Source: Candidatus Gastranaerophilales bacterium (GTDB lineage Bacteria > Cyanobacteriota > Vampirovibrionia > Gastranaerophilales > Gastranaerophilaceae). From it: a stretch of DNA of 64,000 nt. Of this stretch, positions 45,323-54,731 are shown piece by piece; position 1 is the first letter of the stretch, and every line of letters starts with the position of its first letter. The stretch covers positions 310,001 to 374,000 of the forward strand of contig CANQJT010000001.1 of assembly GCA_947624325.1 (NCBI GenBank), in the 5' to 3' direction. Under the pieces are notes generated by a model. The model did no database searches and had not been told where the DNA came from. It saw only the letters and a program-made list of their open reading frames with translations. A program made the position numbers and the translations under genes.

Positions 45323-46351
45323 TCATTTACGCAATTTATTTTTCTTTTTTGCTTCATAATCATTAATAAGATTTTGAACTCTTTCATACAGCTCAAAATT
45401 TGTATGAAGTTCCTTAGACCGTTTTTTAGCATAATCAATTAATTTGAATATATGAGGCGGTACATTATCTTTATTTTCCAAGTACCAATTTTCTTCAATA
45501 TCAAGAACGGTTGTATAAAGACCAGCATCATAATTAGCTTTCATCCAGCTTTCAATTTCCTCGACCGTATCATTAATGCCGGGAATAATAATAAATTTTG
45601 CACTAACCAAATAACGACCCAAATATGTAGTCTGGAGTGCATATTTTCTTATATTATCCCTTACTTTATCAAAGCAGGATACTTGTTTAATTTTTTTATA
45701 AGCCTCACTTGTACCTGCATCAACAGAAACAACAACATAGCCTCTTATTTCATTAATTGCTCTGGCTAATGCAGGGCTGTATATAATTCCCGAGGTATGT
45801 GCTCTTATTCCCCAGAAATAATTATCTAATAAATAATTTACTATATCTTCAAATTCATCCAATAAAGTAGGCTCACCACCGCCAAAAGATATCATTCCGC
45901 CAGGTCTTAAAATTGATTTGTCAAACATTTCCTTTAATATCGGTAAAACATGATATAATCTTTCTTTTGCAAAATCTTCAGGATGTTTTGTTGCATAGCA
46001 ATATATACATTTAGAATTACAATTAGTGAAATGACTTATATAAACATTATTAATATAACGGTCATTATCCCATGCGGCTTCTGTCAGATATGGACAATTA
46101 ATACAGCCCTGATTAATTTTTCCTTTTTTATGGAAATTTCTGTACATATCTTTTATTTTGAAAATTCTGTCCCAGTCTATTTTTTGTCCAGTAAAATTAT
46201 TTCTTACAACAGCCTGAGCACTTCCTTCATGACCGCAATGACAGCACATTGCAAGTTTATAGCTGAAAAATACCAATCCATGTTCTATCCAAGGACAGCT
46301 GTAATATTGACCTTCTTTTTTACTTACAAATTTTTCATTATATATAAACAT
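45323..46351 (-). CDS. Radical SAM protein with N-terminal Cys block (paralog A)
   Basis: A 342-residue member of a four-gene paralogous set. Before the radical SAM site it has C19, then CC (C36, C37), then CINC (C83, C86). The SAM cluster cysteines are C111, C115, C118 in CNSKCIYC, and FGGGEPT is the SAM-binding GGE motif. The N-terminal cysteines probably hold an auxiliary Fe-S cluster. Substrate is unknown. Its 5' end overlaps paralog B by 14 bp, so translation is coupled. Confidence 0.85.
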   Translation of the reverse strand: MFIYNEKFVSKKEGQYYSCPWIEHGLVFFSYKLAMCCHCGHEGSAQAVVRNNFTGQKIDWDRIFKIKDMYRNFHKKGKINQGCINCPYLTEAAWDNDRYINNVYISHFTNCNSKCIYCYATKHPEDFAKERLYHVLPILKEMFDKSILRPGGMISFGGGEPTLLDEFEDIVNYLLDNYFWGIRAHTSGIIYSPALARAINEIRGYVVVSVDAGTSEAYKKIKQVSCFDKVRDNIRKYALQTTYLGRYLVSAKFIIIPGINDTVEEIESWMKANYDAGLYTTVLDIEENWYLENKDNVPPHIFKLIDYAKKRSKELHTNFELYERVQNLINDYEAKKKNKLRK

Positions 46352-47327
46352 GATGATTTTCCGTAATTTTTTTATACATATAATTTAACCTTATAGAAAA
46401 TTCTATATCATAACAATTCAGTTTTGCTAATTCATTCATAAATAGAATTAACTCTCTTATATTAACATCAGGATTGCCGTTAAGTTCATTGTACCAATTT
46501 TCATCAATATCAGCATAAAGTTTTTTTATACCAAAACCTCTGGACATCATAAACCAATCTAAAATTTCTTTTTTATTATCATTAATACCTTTTACAAGCT
46601 TATAAGTTAATATAACCCTGCCTTTATATTTATCGTCGTACATAATGTATCTTTTAAGATTGTTTACGGCAATATCGAATTTATTAAATCCCTTAATTCT
46701 TTCATAAATATAGGGACAACCGCTGTCAAATGAAATATAAAGTTTTGCAATTTTTTTATCGAGTGCTTCTGAAATTGAATGACAATATCTTTGAGCTGAT
46801 GTAAATATTTCAATGTCTTTCATATCATTGTTAATTAAAAAATACATTAACTTATCAAATTCGGGATGCAAAAGAGCATCACCGCATCCGAAAATAATTT
46901 TTGTATTTTTTGATATTAATTTTTTATCAAGCATTTCACTTATAACAGGGGTAATATCGTAATGGTTCACACTTGTTAAATCAATTACTTTTTCATCATT
47001 ACAATAAACACAATTCAAAAAACAGCTTTTCCAATGATTTAATTCAACAAAATCAAAGAAAGAATCACTTTTGTTCTTTTTACTTAGGACTTTATTATAA
47101 CAATCTGAGCAATTATCATTATTAGAATGAATATATTCACTTCGAATTTTTTCAATTTTTTCTTTTAAAGCCGATGAATCAAAGTTTATTCCGTTAAAAT
47201 CATTGACGATTACAGCATTGTATGAATCATTACAACACAATTTTATTTTTTTATCCGGTGAAAAAATTAGTCCGCAATTAATGTATCTGCATGTATAATT
47301 TTGTTTTTCTTTTGCGCAAAATAACAT
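46338..47327 (-). CDS. Radical SAM protein with N-terminal Cys block (paralog B, divergent)
   Basis: A 329-residue paralog. The cysteine layout is C13, C31-C32, C73/C76 and the radical SAM C102, C106, C109 in CFLNCVYC. It is the most diverged copy: the usual GGGEPT is replaced by FGCGDALLHPEF, so the SAM-binding GGE motif is altered. The EHG that follows the first cysteine in the others is NCG here. It may have changed substrate or lost activity. It lies 21 nt behind paralog C and overlaps paralog A. Confidence 0.82.
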   Translation of the reverse strand: MLFCAKEKQNYTCRYINCGLIFSPDKKIKLCCNDSYNAVIVNDFNGINFDSSALKEKIEKIRSEYIHSNNDNCSDCYNKVLSKKNKSDSFFDFVELNHWKSCFLNCVYCNDEKVIDLTSVNHYDITPVISEMLDKKLISKNTKIIFGCGDALLHPEFDKLMYFLINNDMKDIEIFTSAQRYCHSISEALDKKIAKLYISFDSGCPYIYERIKGFNKFDIAVNNLKRYIMYDDKYKGRVILTYKLVKGINDNKKEILDWFMMSRGFGIKKLYADIDENWYNELNGNPDVNIRELILFMNELAKLNCYDIEFSIRLNYMYKKITENHHVYI

Positions 47328-47348
47328 AAAATATCCGTTTCTTGCATG

Positions 47349-48323
47349 TTATTGATGAATTTTCAACCTGTTTTCCCTGTCAATTTTCAGATTAGAAGCT
47401 CTTTCATATAATTCACAGCTTTTAATATTATATTGTCTGTAGCATTCAAAAACGAAATCAGATATTACATAAACATACTGAGGAATATTATCTCTGTGTT
47501 CTTTAAACCAATTATCTTCAATATCAAAAGCAACATCTGTAATACCTGCCTCATAAGTTTGTTTAAGCCAATTTTTCACCTCTGTTAAACTGTCATTAAC
47601 TCCCGGAATAAGAACAAATTTGGTTCTTATAAGTCCGTTTTTAGTTTTTGCATAATTAGCAAGATTTTTCCACACCTGATCATAACATTGAACTTGTTTT
47701 ACCTTTTGGTAAACTTCTTTTGAGCCTGAATCTATTGAAGTAATTAAAGTTATTTTCCCTAATTTTAATCCTTTTTCAATCGCCGAAGAATATTTTATTC
47801 CGTCAGAATGGATTCTTATATTATAAACATCATAATCAAGGAGCATATGAACTAATTCTTCAAATTCTTTTAAAATAGTAGGTTCACCGCCGCCAAAAGT
47901 TATTGTAGCTTTTTTAGAGAGAATGCCTTTTTCTATCATATCTTTCATAATAGGATAAATATTGTAGGTTTTATTTTGATTAAAGAATTTTTTATCCTTT
48001 TCAGTATAACAATAAATACAGTTACAATTACAATGTGTAAAATGCCCGATTAAAACTTCATCAAAGTAATTTTCATTGTCCCAATCACCTTCTTGAAGGT
48101 AATAACACCCCTGACATTTTTCGGGGACAATACCGTTTCTTATATTTTCACGCATTACAGAACGATTTTTAAAAATTTCATCCCAATTAATAGGTTCACC
48201 GTGATAATTATCAACCTGAAGAATATGTCCTCCGCCCGGATGTGAACTTATACAACAGATTTGAACCGAATTAGAAAAAAAAGTAATTCCATGTTCTAAA
48301 TGAATGCAACTTGTATATTTCAA
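47349..48323 (-). CDS. Radical SAM protein with N-terminal Cys block (paralog C)
   Basis: A 324-residue paralog, first of three on the minus strand. The cysteines C6, C23-C24 and C70/C73 precede the radical SAM site C98, C102, C105 (HCNCNCIYC); FGGGEPT is intact. The positions are identical to those of paralog D, which is divergent across a 140-bp gap. No membrane helix or signal peptide is present. Function unknown. Confidence 0.85.
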   Translation of the reverse strand: MKYTSCIHLEHGITFFSNSVQICCISSHPGGGHILQVDNYHGEPINWDEIFKNRSVMRENIRNGIVPEKCQGCYYLQEGDWDNENYFDEVLIGHFTHCNCNCIYCYTEKDKKFFNQNKTYNIYPIMKDMIEKGILSKKATITFGGGEPTILKEFEELVHMLLDYDVYNIRIHSDGIKYSSAIEKGLKLGKITLITSIDSGSKEVYQKVKQVQCYDQVWKNLANYAKTKNGLIRTKFVLIPGVNDSLTEVKNWLKQTYEAGITDVAFDIEDNWFKEHRDNIPQYVYVISDFVFECYRQYNIKSCELYERASNLKIDRENRLKIHQ

Positions 48324-48410
48324 AACAAAATCCTGTCCATACTTTTAAACACAAATATTATAACATCAACAAATAAACAAATACAAGAAAATTAGCAATT
48401 CTTAGTATTC

Positions 48411-48439
48411 TTGACTATAAGCGGATTAGATGATAATTT
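48411..48439 (+). promoter_or_regulatory. Promoter of radical SAM paralog D
   Basis: TTGACT (48411-48416) and TAATTT (48434-48439) are separated by 17 bp, 24 nt upstream of the start codon of paralog D. It lies in the 140-bp gap between two divergent radical SAM genes. Confidence 0.6.
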
Positions 48440-48463
48440 AATATGTAATAGATTGGAATATAT

Positions 48464-49429
48464 ATGAAATATTTAAGCTGCAGATATATAGAGCATGGAA
48501 TGGACTTTGAACATACAAGATTAGAAACTTGTTGTTTTACATGTCACAGCGGTGGCGGGCATATTACATTAAAAAGAGAATATGCCGGTGAAAGTATTAA
48601 TTGGGAAGAATTATTTGAAAAGAAAAGAAAATATAGACAAGACCACAGGAACGGCAATTTAACTCCAAACTGTGCAGGTTGTGTCTTTTTAGAAGAAAAA
48701 GAATGGGATGAAGAAGACTATATAAATTATCTGCAATTTAATTACTGGATTTTATGCAACAGCAAGTGCTCATATTGTTATGAAGTTCAAAATAAAAAGT
48801 TATTTGATAAAATAAAACCTTATAACTCTGTTCCTGTAATAAAAGAAATGATTGAAAAAAACATATTAAGACCCGGCGGTGAAGTTTCTTTCGGCGGTGG
48901 TGAACCTACAATTGCGCCTGAATTTGATGATTTAATCAGATTATTAACGGCTAACGGTTTTAAAAATATGAGAATACATTCTTCCGGAATAAAATTTTCC
49001 CCTGCAATAGAAGAAGCAATTAAAAAAGGGGTTTTAAATGTTGTAATTTCTATTGATGCAGGCTGTGAAAAAACATATAAAACAATAAAACGAGTAAATG
49101 CATATAAAAAAGTTATTGAAAATATGAAAAAATATGCAATGGCAAATCAAACAAATTATGGTTATATGACATCAAAATACATAATTATCCCGAATGTAAA
49201 TGACAATCGGAAAGAAATTGATATGTGGATAGATTCTGTTGTAAAAGTCGGAGGCAAGTGGCTTGCTCTTGATATAGAAGATGTTTGGTACAAAACGAAT
49301 CGTTCCATTATTTCACCTTATTATTTGGATTTAGTTAATTATGTCCTAGATAAAGCTAATTCACTAAATATGAAAATTGAACTTTATGACAGAGCAAGAG
49401 GGTTAAAAGAAGGTAAAAATTTCATATAA
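48464..49429 (+). CDS. Radical SAM protein with N-terminal Cys block (paralog D)
   Basis: A 321-residue paralog. The N-terminal block is C6, EHG at 10-12, C23-C24, C27 and C70/C73 (CAGC); the radical SAM cysteines are C98, C102, C105 in CNSKCSYC, followed by FGGGEPT. DWGxxLDIEDxWY-type residues (ALDIEDVWY) near the C-terminus are shared with paralogs A and C. A papain-like gene follows on the same strand after 89 nt; whether they are linked is unknown. Confidence 0.85.
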   Translation: MKYLSCRYIEHGMDFEHTRLETCCFTCHSGGGHITLKREYAGESINWEELFEKKRKYRQDHRNGNLTPNCAGCVFLEEKEWDEEDYINYLQFNYWILCNSKCSYCYEVQNKKLFDKIKPYNSVPVIKEMIEKNILRPGGEVSFGGGEPTIAPEFDDLIRLLTANGFKNMRIHSSGIKFSPAIEEAIKKGVLNVVISIDAGCEKTYKTIKRVNAYKKVIENMKKYAMANQTNYGYMTSKYIIIPNVNDNRKEIDMWIDSVVKVGGKWLALDIEDVWYKTNRSIISPYYLDLVNYVLDKANSLNMKIELYDRARGLKEGKNFI

Positions 49430-49518
49430 TTTATTGTAAAGTTTTAGGATAATATTTCTATTTTATAGCAATTTTTTAACAAAAAATTTTTTATATATAT
49501 GAAGGTATTTGTATTGCT

Positions 49519-50865
49519 ATGTTAAATATTCAAAAATTTAATAATGTCCCTAAATTTCAATCAATAGGGAATAACATAAAGGAAACCGTACAGCCGAGTA
49601 GGGAATTAAACACTGTTCCCAACGATTTAAGACGGGTGACAAGCAACAATGTTTTAGCATACTATCCTTCATTTCAGGCAAAAACCGAAAATAAAATATC
49701 TTACGATAAACAGCAGTATAATACCGTTAAATCACAGCTGGACAAGAGTTCCCAATTAATTATGGATAAACTGTTAAATAATGGGATATTATTAAATAAT
49801 AATTCAAATGACGGTTCAACCGTTCTTGAAAACCTGTATAAAATTGCAACCGAGCCAAGGATTGTCGGACTTAAGCCGCAACTGATAATATCTGAAGTAT
49901 TAAAAGCATTAGATAATCCATATGTAATTACACAAAAATTTGGGGATATTCCAAAAAATGTAGCAAAAGAAATCGAAAATGAAACCGGAAAGCCCCTGCC
50001 AAAAGAAGCATTAAACGTAGGCTCATCCTGCTGTGTAGTTGCAAGTATGGAATTTAACTTAGCAAGTAAAACACCTGCCGAATTTGTAAGATTTGCAAAC
50101 GGATTAAGCAGTAAAGATTACAGTATTGAAAGAAAAGTAAAAATGTCATCACTTGATTATAATTATATTTCAAGTATGAAAGCATTAAGAGATTTCAATA
50201 CAGAGCATAAAATTTTAAACAACTGGGATGACGTACTGGTACGAATTAAGCCTGACAGAAATGCGATAGTAAGAGCAAGAATTCAAACCTCCTATAAAGA
50301 TCCGGGGGAAAGGTCTTGTATTGATGTTTTAATTCAATCGGCACTTTTAAATTTAGGCTCACAGCATACATATAATGCAATGACTGATGAAAGAGCAGTA
50401 ACCGAATTTAATCAAGATACTGCAGGATTAACTGAAACCGAAAAAGATTTTGTCGAAAACATTATATTTGACAAACCTAAAGTTTCCGTAGTTTACCAAA
50501 ACTTAAATGAAGAAGGCTGCCTTGAAGGATATTTTGCAGAACCTTCAGAAGTAAAACAGCAGATTATTAAGTCTCTTGAACAGGGGCAAAATGTTATTAT
50601 CGGAATTACTTATATGAAAAATAATAAGGTCGAAGGCGGTCATGAAATGACCATAGTAGACTACAGAGAAGATAATAACGGAACAGGATATTTTATCTGC
50701 AATGATACTGATGATAACATAGATAAACCTGTTACAATTAAAGCTGATACTTTAATACCTATGATTCATCATGCAGGAGTATTAATTGAATCTTTAGGTG
50801 AAAATTTCCAATATAGAGAACCTTGGAGAGATATTTTAGAACAGTTTAAAAATAAACAATTATAA
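49519..50865 (+). CDS. Putative papain-fold cysteine peptidase with N-terminal tag
   Basis: The 448-residue protein has no family I can name. A papain/C39-like triad can be proposed: C171 or C172 in VGSSCCVVASMEF, H375 in GGHEMTIVDY and N395 in YFICNDTDD, in the order and context seen in such peptidases. The N-terminus (MLNIQKFNNVPKFQSIGNN) resembles the tag of nearby membrane proteins, and a second similar motif, PSFQAK, is at 50-55. No signal peptide is seen. Processing of the tagged proteins encoded downstream is possible but speculative. A strong terminator follows. Confidence 0.6.
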   Translation: MLNIQKFNNVPKFQSIGNNIKETVQPSRELNTVPNDLRRVTSNNVLAYYPSFQAKTENKISYDKQQYNTVKSQLDKSSQLIMDKLLNNGILLNNNSNDGSTVLENLYKIATEPRIVGLKPQLIISEVLKALDNPYVITQKFGDIPKNVAKEIENETGKPLPKEALNVGSSCCVVASMEFNLASKTPAEFVRFANGLSSKDYSIERKVKMSSLDYNYISSMKALRDFNTEHKILNNWDDVLVRIKPDRNAIVRARIQTSYKDPGERSCIDVLIQSALLNLGSQHTYNAMTDERAVTEFNQDTAGLTETEKDFVENIIFDKPKVSVVYQNLNEEGCLEGYFAEPSEVKQQIIKSLEQGQNVIIGITYMKNNKVEGGHEMTIVDYREDNNGTGYFICNDTDDNIDKPVTIKADTLIPMIHHAGVLIESLGENFQYREPWRDILEQFKNKQL

Positions 50866-50911
50866 ACATTATTATTTTTTAATAGAGTTTTAAAAACAAA
50901 CATTATTAATA

Positions 50912-50949
50912 AAAAAAGATAGAATGAATAATTTCATTCTATCTTTTTA
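50912..50949. terminator. Bidirectional terminator between papain-like and PSIE-repeat genes
   Basis: A 16-bp perfect stem (AAAAAGATAGAATGAA with its complement) closes a 4-nt loop, with flanking A and T runs. It lies between converging genes. Confidence 0.9.
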
Positions 50950-50964
50950 TGTATTTTATGTGTT

Positions 50965-53900
50965 TTATGCTTTATAGTTAATTCCGCTTGATTTCTTGTC
51001 TTTTACTGCAAGTTTTTCAATAAGTAATCCGCCCAGTCTATCAAGTAATGATTGAGGCTTATTCTTACTTTCTAAAGAATTAATATATGCATTTATTTCA
51101 CGTTGATTATTACTTGAGTAATCACCTTTATTAATGTTATTAGCACCTGCATCAACTGATGGTTCCGGTTCATCATCACCAAAGCCCGGTTCCTGTTCCT
51201 TATCAGAAGGTTCTACAGGTTGGTCGCCGCAATCATCCGAAGGATTCGGGTCTGATGTAGGTTCATTTGTCGGTGCAGATGAAGGTTCAGGTTCATCTTC
51301 ATCACCCAAGCCGGGTTCATCTTCCTTATCAGATGGTTCTACAGGTTGGTCACCGCAGTCATCCGAAGGATTTGGGTCTGTAGTCGGGTCTGATGTAGGT
51401 TCAGTTGAAGGTTCAACTGATGGTTCAATTGATGGTTCAACAGAAGGTTCAGGGTCATCACCCAATCCGGGTTCATCTTCTTTATCAGAAGGTTCTACAG
51501 GTTGGTCGCCGCAATCATCCGAAGGATTCGGGTCTGTAGTCGGGTCTGTTGAAGGTTCGGTTGAAGGTTCTACTGATGGTTCAGGGTCTTCACCCGGTTC
51601 AACAGGAGGAATATCTTCGCCGCCCGGATTTGGATCTGTAGAAGGATCTGTAGATGGTTCTACTGAAGGTTCAACGGATGGCTCAATTGAGGGTTCAACT
51701 GATGGCTCAATTGACGGTTCAACTGATGGCTCAATTGAGGGTTCAACTGATGGTTCGATTGACGGTTCAACTGAGGGTTCGATTGACGGTTCAACTGATG
51801 GTTCAATTGACGGCTCAACTGATGGCTCGATTGACGGTTCAACCGGCGGAATATCTTCGCCACTCGGGTTAGGATCTATAGAAGGATCTGTAGATGGTTC
51901 TACTGAAGGTTCAACTGATGGTTCTACTGAAGGTTCAACTGATGGTTCAATTGAAGGTTCGATTGAAGGTTCAATTGACGGTTCAATTGATGGTTCGATT
52001 GATGGTTCAATTGATGGTTCGATTGATGGTTCAATTGATGGTTCGATTGATGGTTCGATTGATGGTTCGATTGATGGTTCAATTGACGGTTCGATTGATG
52101 GTTCAATTGACGGTTCGATTGATGGTTCAATTGATGGTTCAATTGATGGTTCGATTGATGGTTCGATTGACGGTTCAATTGATGGTTCGATTGAAGGTTC
52201 AATTGACGGTTCAATTGACGGTTCAATTGAAGGTTCAATTGACGGTTCAATTGATGGTTCAATTGATGGTTCGATTGATGGTTCAATTGACGGTTCGATT
52301 GATGGTTCAATTGAAGGTTCAATTGACGGTTCAATTGATGGTTCGATTGACGGTTCAATTGACGGTTCAATTGATGGTTCGATTGACGGTTCAATTGAAG
52401 GTTCAATTGATGGTTCAATTGACGGTTCAATTGACGGTTCGATTGAAGGTTCAATTGACGGTTCAATTGATGGTTCGATTGATGGTTCAATTGATGGTTC
52501 AATTGATGGTTCGATTGAAGGTTCGATTGATGGTTCAATTGATGGTTCTTTTGACGGTTCAATTGATGGTTCAGGTTCATCAGGAACAATTTCTACATCA
52601 GGATCTTCCGGTTCATCCGGCTTATCAGGTTTATCAGGTTTGTCCGGTTTATCCGGTTTTTTAGGTTCATCAGGACAATTGCATCCCGGTTCATCAGGAT
52701 CATCTTTTGGACAATCGCAATCAGGTTCTTTTGGAGGACAGTTACATGCCGGATCGTTAGGGTCAGTATCTTCAGGACACGGACAACCTTTAATTTCAGA
52801 ACATTCGCATTTATCATCATCACAGCAATTATCATCACAATCACATGCTTTTAATGTATCACAATCATTTATTCTATAATTAAATTGAGGGAGTTTTAAT
52901 TCAACACCATCATTAAATCTTAACTCGCCGTTTTTATCGACAAAACTATAACCCATCATTCTGTCAACATCTATTTTAGAATGACTTAAAATTTCTTCCA
53001 ATGATTTACCTGTAGTATCAAAATCAGGATCTACATCAAAAATCCCATAGAAATAAATACCGTTTTGATCTTCATATCTTGAAGCAAAAATATCAAGGTT
53101 TGCATAAACAACCTGTTCAAGAATACTTTGTGCAAATTGCTTTCCGTAATTAGCTTTATCATTTTCAACGAGTTTGCCGTTAATTACACTAGCAAATCTG
53201 CCGTTACCGTCGGGAGATGAATAGTATTGAAGAACATCTTCTAATTTAAATACATCACCCGGAATCATATTACCATCAGGATTTGTGTTGTCTTTAAGAG
53301 CAACAGCTCTGTCATTTAAACCAAAACTTGCATATCCCGGTGATATTTGATAAACAATACCATCAGTAACTTTAGTATTAATATCCGCATTATGTGCTTG
53401 AATTCTTAATGTACTTACTGTAGGAAGATATAAATAAAGCATTACATCATCTGTATTTTCATCTAATGCACGATTTAAATCATTAATATTTGCAGTTTCA
53501 AGAATTTCATAGAAATTCATATTATCAATAATATTTTCAAATTCATCAGCATTTTGAGGAGCATTAATAACAGCATAAACAATATCTCTATATGCTTCAT
53601 CAGATAAATCTTTACCGTATACACCGTAAATCATATCCGAAAATGATTTATATTCATTTTCTAATAAATCAGATTCATCTTCCTTTATAACACTTGCGGA
53701 TTGTGTAGAAGGATTATATGTATCTGATGAACTATAAAATACTGTATTCTCAGGTTCTTCCCCTTGGATTTGATAAACAACAGCTTCCGGCATAATTAAC
53801 ATTCTTGTATCTAAAGTTTCATCTTCACTTGAAACACCGCTGTATAAATCAAGTCCGCCAATTACAGCATAACTTTTAGCATTATCACCGAGTTCTGCTC

Positions 53901-54555
53901 TGACAAATTCTGCTAATGAAGGATTTGATTGAATAATTTCATCTATAATTTTATTTTTTACGGTTACTCTTTCTTCACCTTGATAATCAGCTAAAGAATC
54001 TGCATAAACTTTTTCTATAATTTCGTCTAAAGTATTTCCTTCTGTATTGTCATCTGATTTATTTTCTGTAATTGTAACTATTACAGAGCCGGCATCATTA
54101 GTCGGTATGTCGGAATCAGGCGAAAGAACCGCTTCACCTTTTGAATTAGTAAAATAAAATTCTGTTACAGGCATTGCTGATGAATGAACATCAGCTAAAG
54201 GTGTTTTACCCATATCGTTTATAAGAGAATCTATTTCATTTGCAAGAGTATCTAATTTACCCTGTGTATTTTCTACATAATTTTCATTTTCCTGAGTAAT
54301 AGTTGATTTATCAACAACATCATCGGATGCTATATTTTGTCTGTTTGAAACAAGAGGAGCAACTGCACTTGTTGTTGCCAAACCTGCAATTGCAAGAGGA
54401 GGAATAATAGCTACAGCTTTTTTAACATTTTGTTTTGAATTAAATTTTTGAATATCGCTAATTCTTTCCGATGATACAGGTAAATTGTTTTTATTTTTTC
54501 CTTTAAATGATTGTTTATATGTTATTGAGGGATCATTAATATTTAATATTTGCAT
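50965..54555 (-). CDS. Giant tagged membrane protein with PSIE repeats
   Basis: A 1196-residue protein of unknown family. In order: a tag ([20 protein letters not shown]), a membrane helix (about 47-69), an acidic alpha/beta region (70-560), a cysteine-rich stretch (about 565-622, with repeated CxC and CxCP), a KPDKPD run, and then a tetrapeptide array P-S-I/V/T-E/D from about 655 to 970. Longer modules with [17 protein letters not shown] follow to about 1128, then a short non-repetitive C-terminus. The array should form an extended, highly acidic rod. With the helix as an N-in anchor, most of the protein would lie outside the inner membrane. It probably acts as a surface stalk or spacer. No LPXTG or other known anchor is seen. 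Confidence 0.75.
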   Translation of the reverse strand: MQILNINDPSITYKQSFKGKNKNNLPVSSERISDIQKFNSKQNVKKAVAIIPPLAIAGLATTSAVAPLVSNRQNIASDDVVDKSTITQENENYVENTQGKLDTLANEIDSLINDMGKTPLADVHSSAMPVTEFYFTNSKGEAVLSPDSDIPTNDAGSVIVTITENKSDDNTEGNTLDEIIEKVYADSLADYQGEERVTVKNKIIDEIIQSNPSLAEFVRAELGDNAKSYAVIGGLDLYSGVSSEDETLDTRMLIMPEAVVYQIQGEEPENTVFYSSSDTYNPSTQSASVIKEDESDLLENEYKSFSDMIYGVYGKDLSDEAYRDIVYAVINAPQNADEFENIIDNMNFYEILETANINDLNRALDENTDDVMLYLYLPTVSTLRIQAHNADINTKVTDGIVYQISPGYASFGLNDRAVALKDNTNPDGNMIPGDVFKLEDVLQYYSSPDGNGRFASVINGKLVENDKANYGKQFAQSILEQVVYANLDIFASRYEDQNGIYFYGIFDVDPDFDTTGKSLEEILSHSKIDVDRMMGYSFVDKNGELRFNDGVELKLPQFNYRINDCDTLKACDCDDNCCDDDKCECSEIKGCPCPEDTDPNDPACNCPPKEPDCDCPKDDPDEPGCNCPDEPKKPDKPDKPDKPDKPDEPEDPDVEIVPDEPEPSIEPSKEPSIEPSIEPSIEPSIEPSIEPSIEPSIEPSIEPSIEPSIEPSIEPSIEPSIEPSIEPSIEPSIEPSIEPSIEPSIEPSIEPSIEPSIEPSIEPSIEPSIEPSIEPSIEPSIEPSIEPSIEPSIEPSIEPSIEPSIEPSIEPSIEPSIEPSIEPSIEPSIEPSIEPSIEPSIEPSIEPSIEPSIEPSIEPSIEPSIEPSIEPSVEPSVEPSVEPSVEPSTDPSIDPNPSGEDIPPVEPSIEPSVEPSIEPSVEPSIEPSVEPSIEPSVEPSIEPSVEPSIEPSVEPSIEPSVEPSVEPSTDPSTDPNPGGEDIPPVEPGEDPEPSVEPSTEPSTDPTTDPNPSDDCGDQPVEPSDKEDEPGLGDDPEPSVEPSIEPSVEPSTEPTSDPTTDPNPSDDCGDQPVEPSDKEDEPGLGDEDEPEPSSAPTNEPTSDPNPSDDCGDQPVEPSDKEQEPGFGDDEPEPSVDAGANNINKGDYSSNNQREINAYINSLESKNKPQSLLDRLGGLLIEKLAVKDKKSSGINYKA
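51170..52585. repeat. 12-bp tandem repeat encoding [12 protein letters not shown], plus longer modules
   Basis: The plus strand reads GGTTCAATTGAT with synonymous and few non-synonymous changes, many tens of times in phase (about 51650-52585). It is interrupted near 51841-51895 by a segment coding [10 protein letters not shown]. Between 51170 and 51600 three longer units each contain GGTTCTACAGGTTGGTC and code [17 protein letters not shown]. All unit lengths are multiples of 3, so copy changes keep the frame. The repeat also leaves long stop-free frames on other frames. Confidence 0.95.
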
Positions 54556-54673
54556 GCTTTTACTCCTTACTTACAAAAATTATCATACAAACGAAAGTAG
54601 TGTAAAAGTAAAATTTTGCGATAATCTAACAATTTTAACAAAATAATTTACATTTATTTACAATTTAATAAAT

Positions 54674-54710
54674 AAAAAAGAAATCACTCTGTTTTGGGTG
54701 ATTTCTTTTA
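54674..54710 (-). terminator. Terminator of the DGS-repeat gene
   Basis: AAAAGAAATCAC pairs with GTGATTTCTTTT (12 bp, loop about 10 nt), with A's to the left that become a T tract on the minus strand. It lies just after the gene ending at 54732. Confidence 0.8.
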
Positions 54711-54731
54711 ATAATATATATTTTAATTTTA

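Noticed and set aside
46338-46351. Frameshift joining radical SAM paralogs A and B
   Set aside because: Each has its own complete N-terminal Cys block and start; the 14-bp overlap is normal for coupled genes.
51900-52570. Many GGTTCGATT strings that look like tRNA T-arms
   Set aside because: They are phases of the 12-bp repeat; no acceptor stem, D-arm or anticodon arm can be built around them. No tRNA was found elsewhere by reading.
51170-52585. CRISPR-like repetition
   Set aside because: Units are 12 bp, contiguous and in frame with a protein, with no unique spacers and no cas genes.
51134-52879. A 581-codon plus-strand open frame (GSIDGSIE...) antisense to the PSIE protein
   Set aside because: It is a by-product of a 12-bp repeat without stop codons in several frames. 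The minus-strand frame has a non-repetitive N-terminal half, a tag, a membrane helix and a C-terminus; the plus-strand frame has none and no ribosome-binding site.
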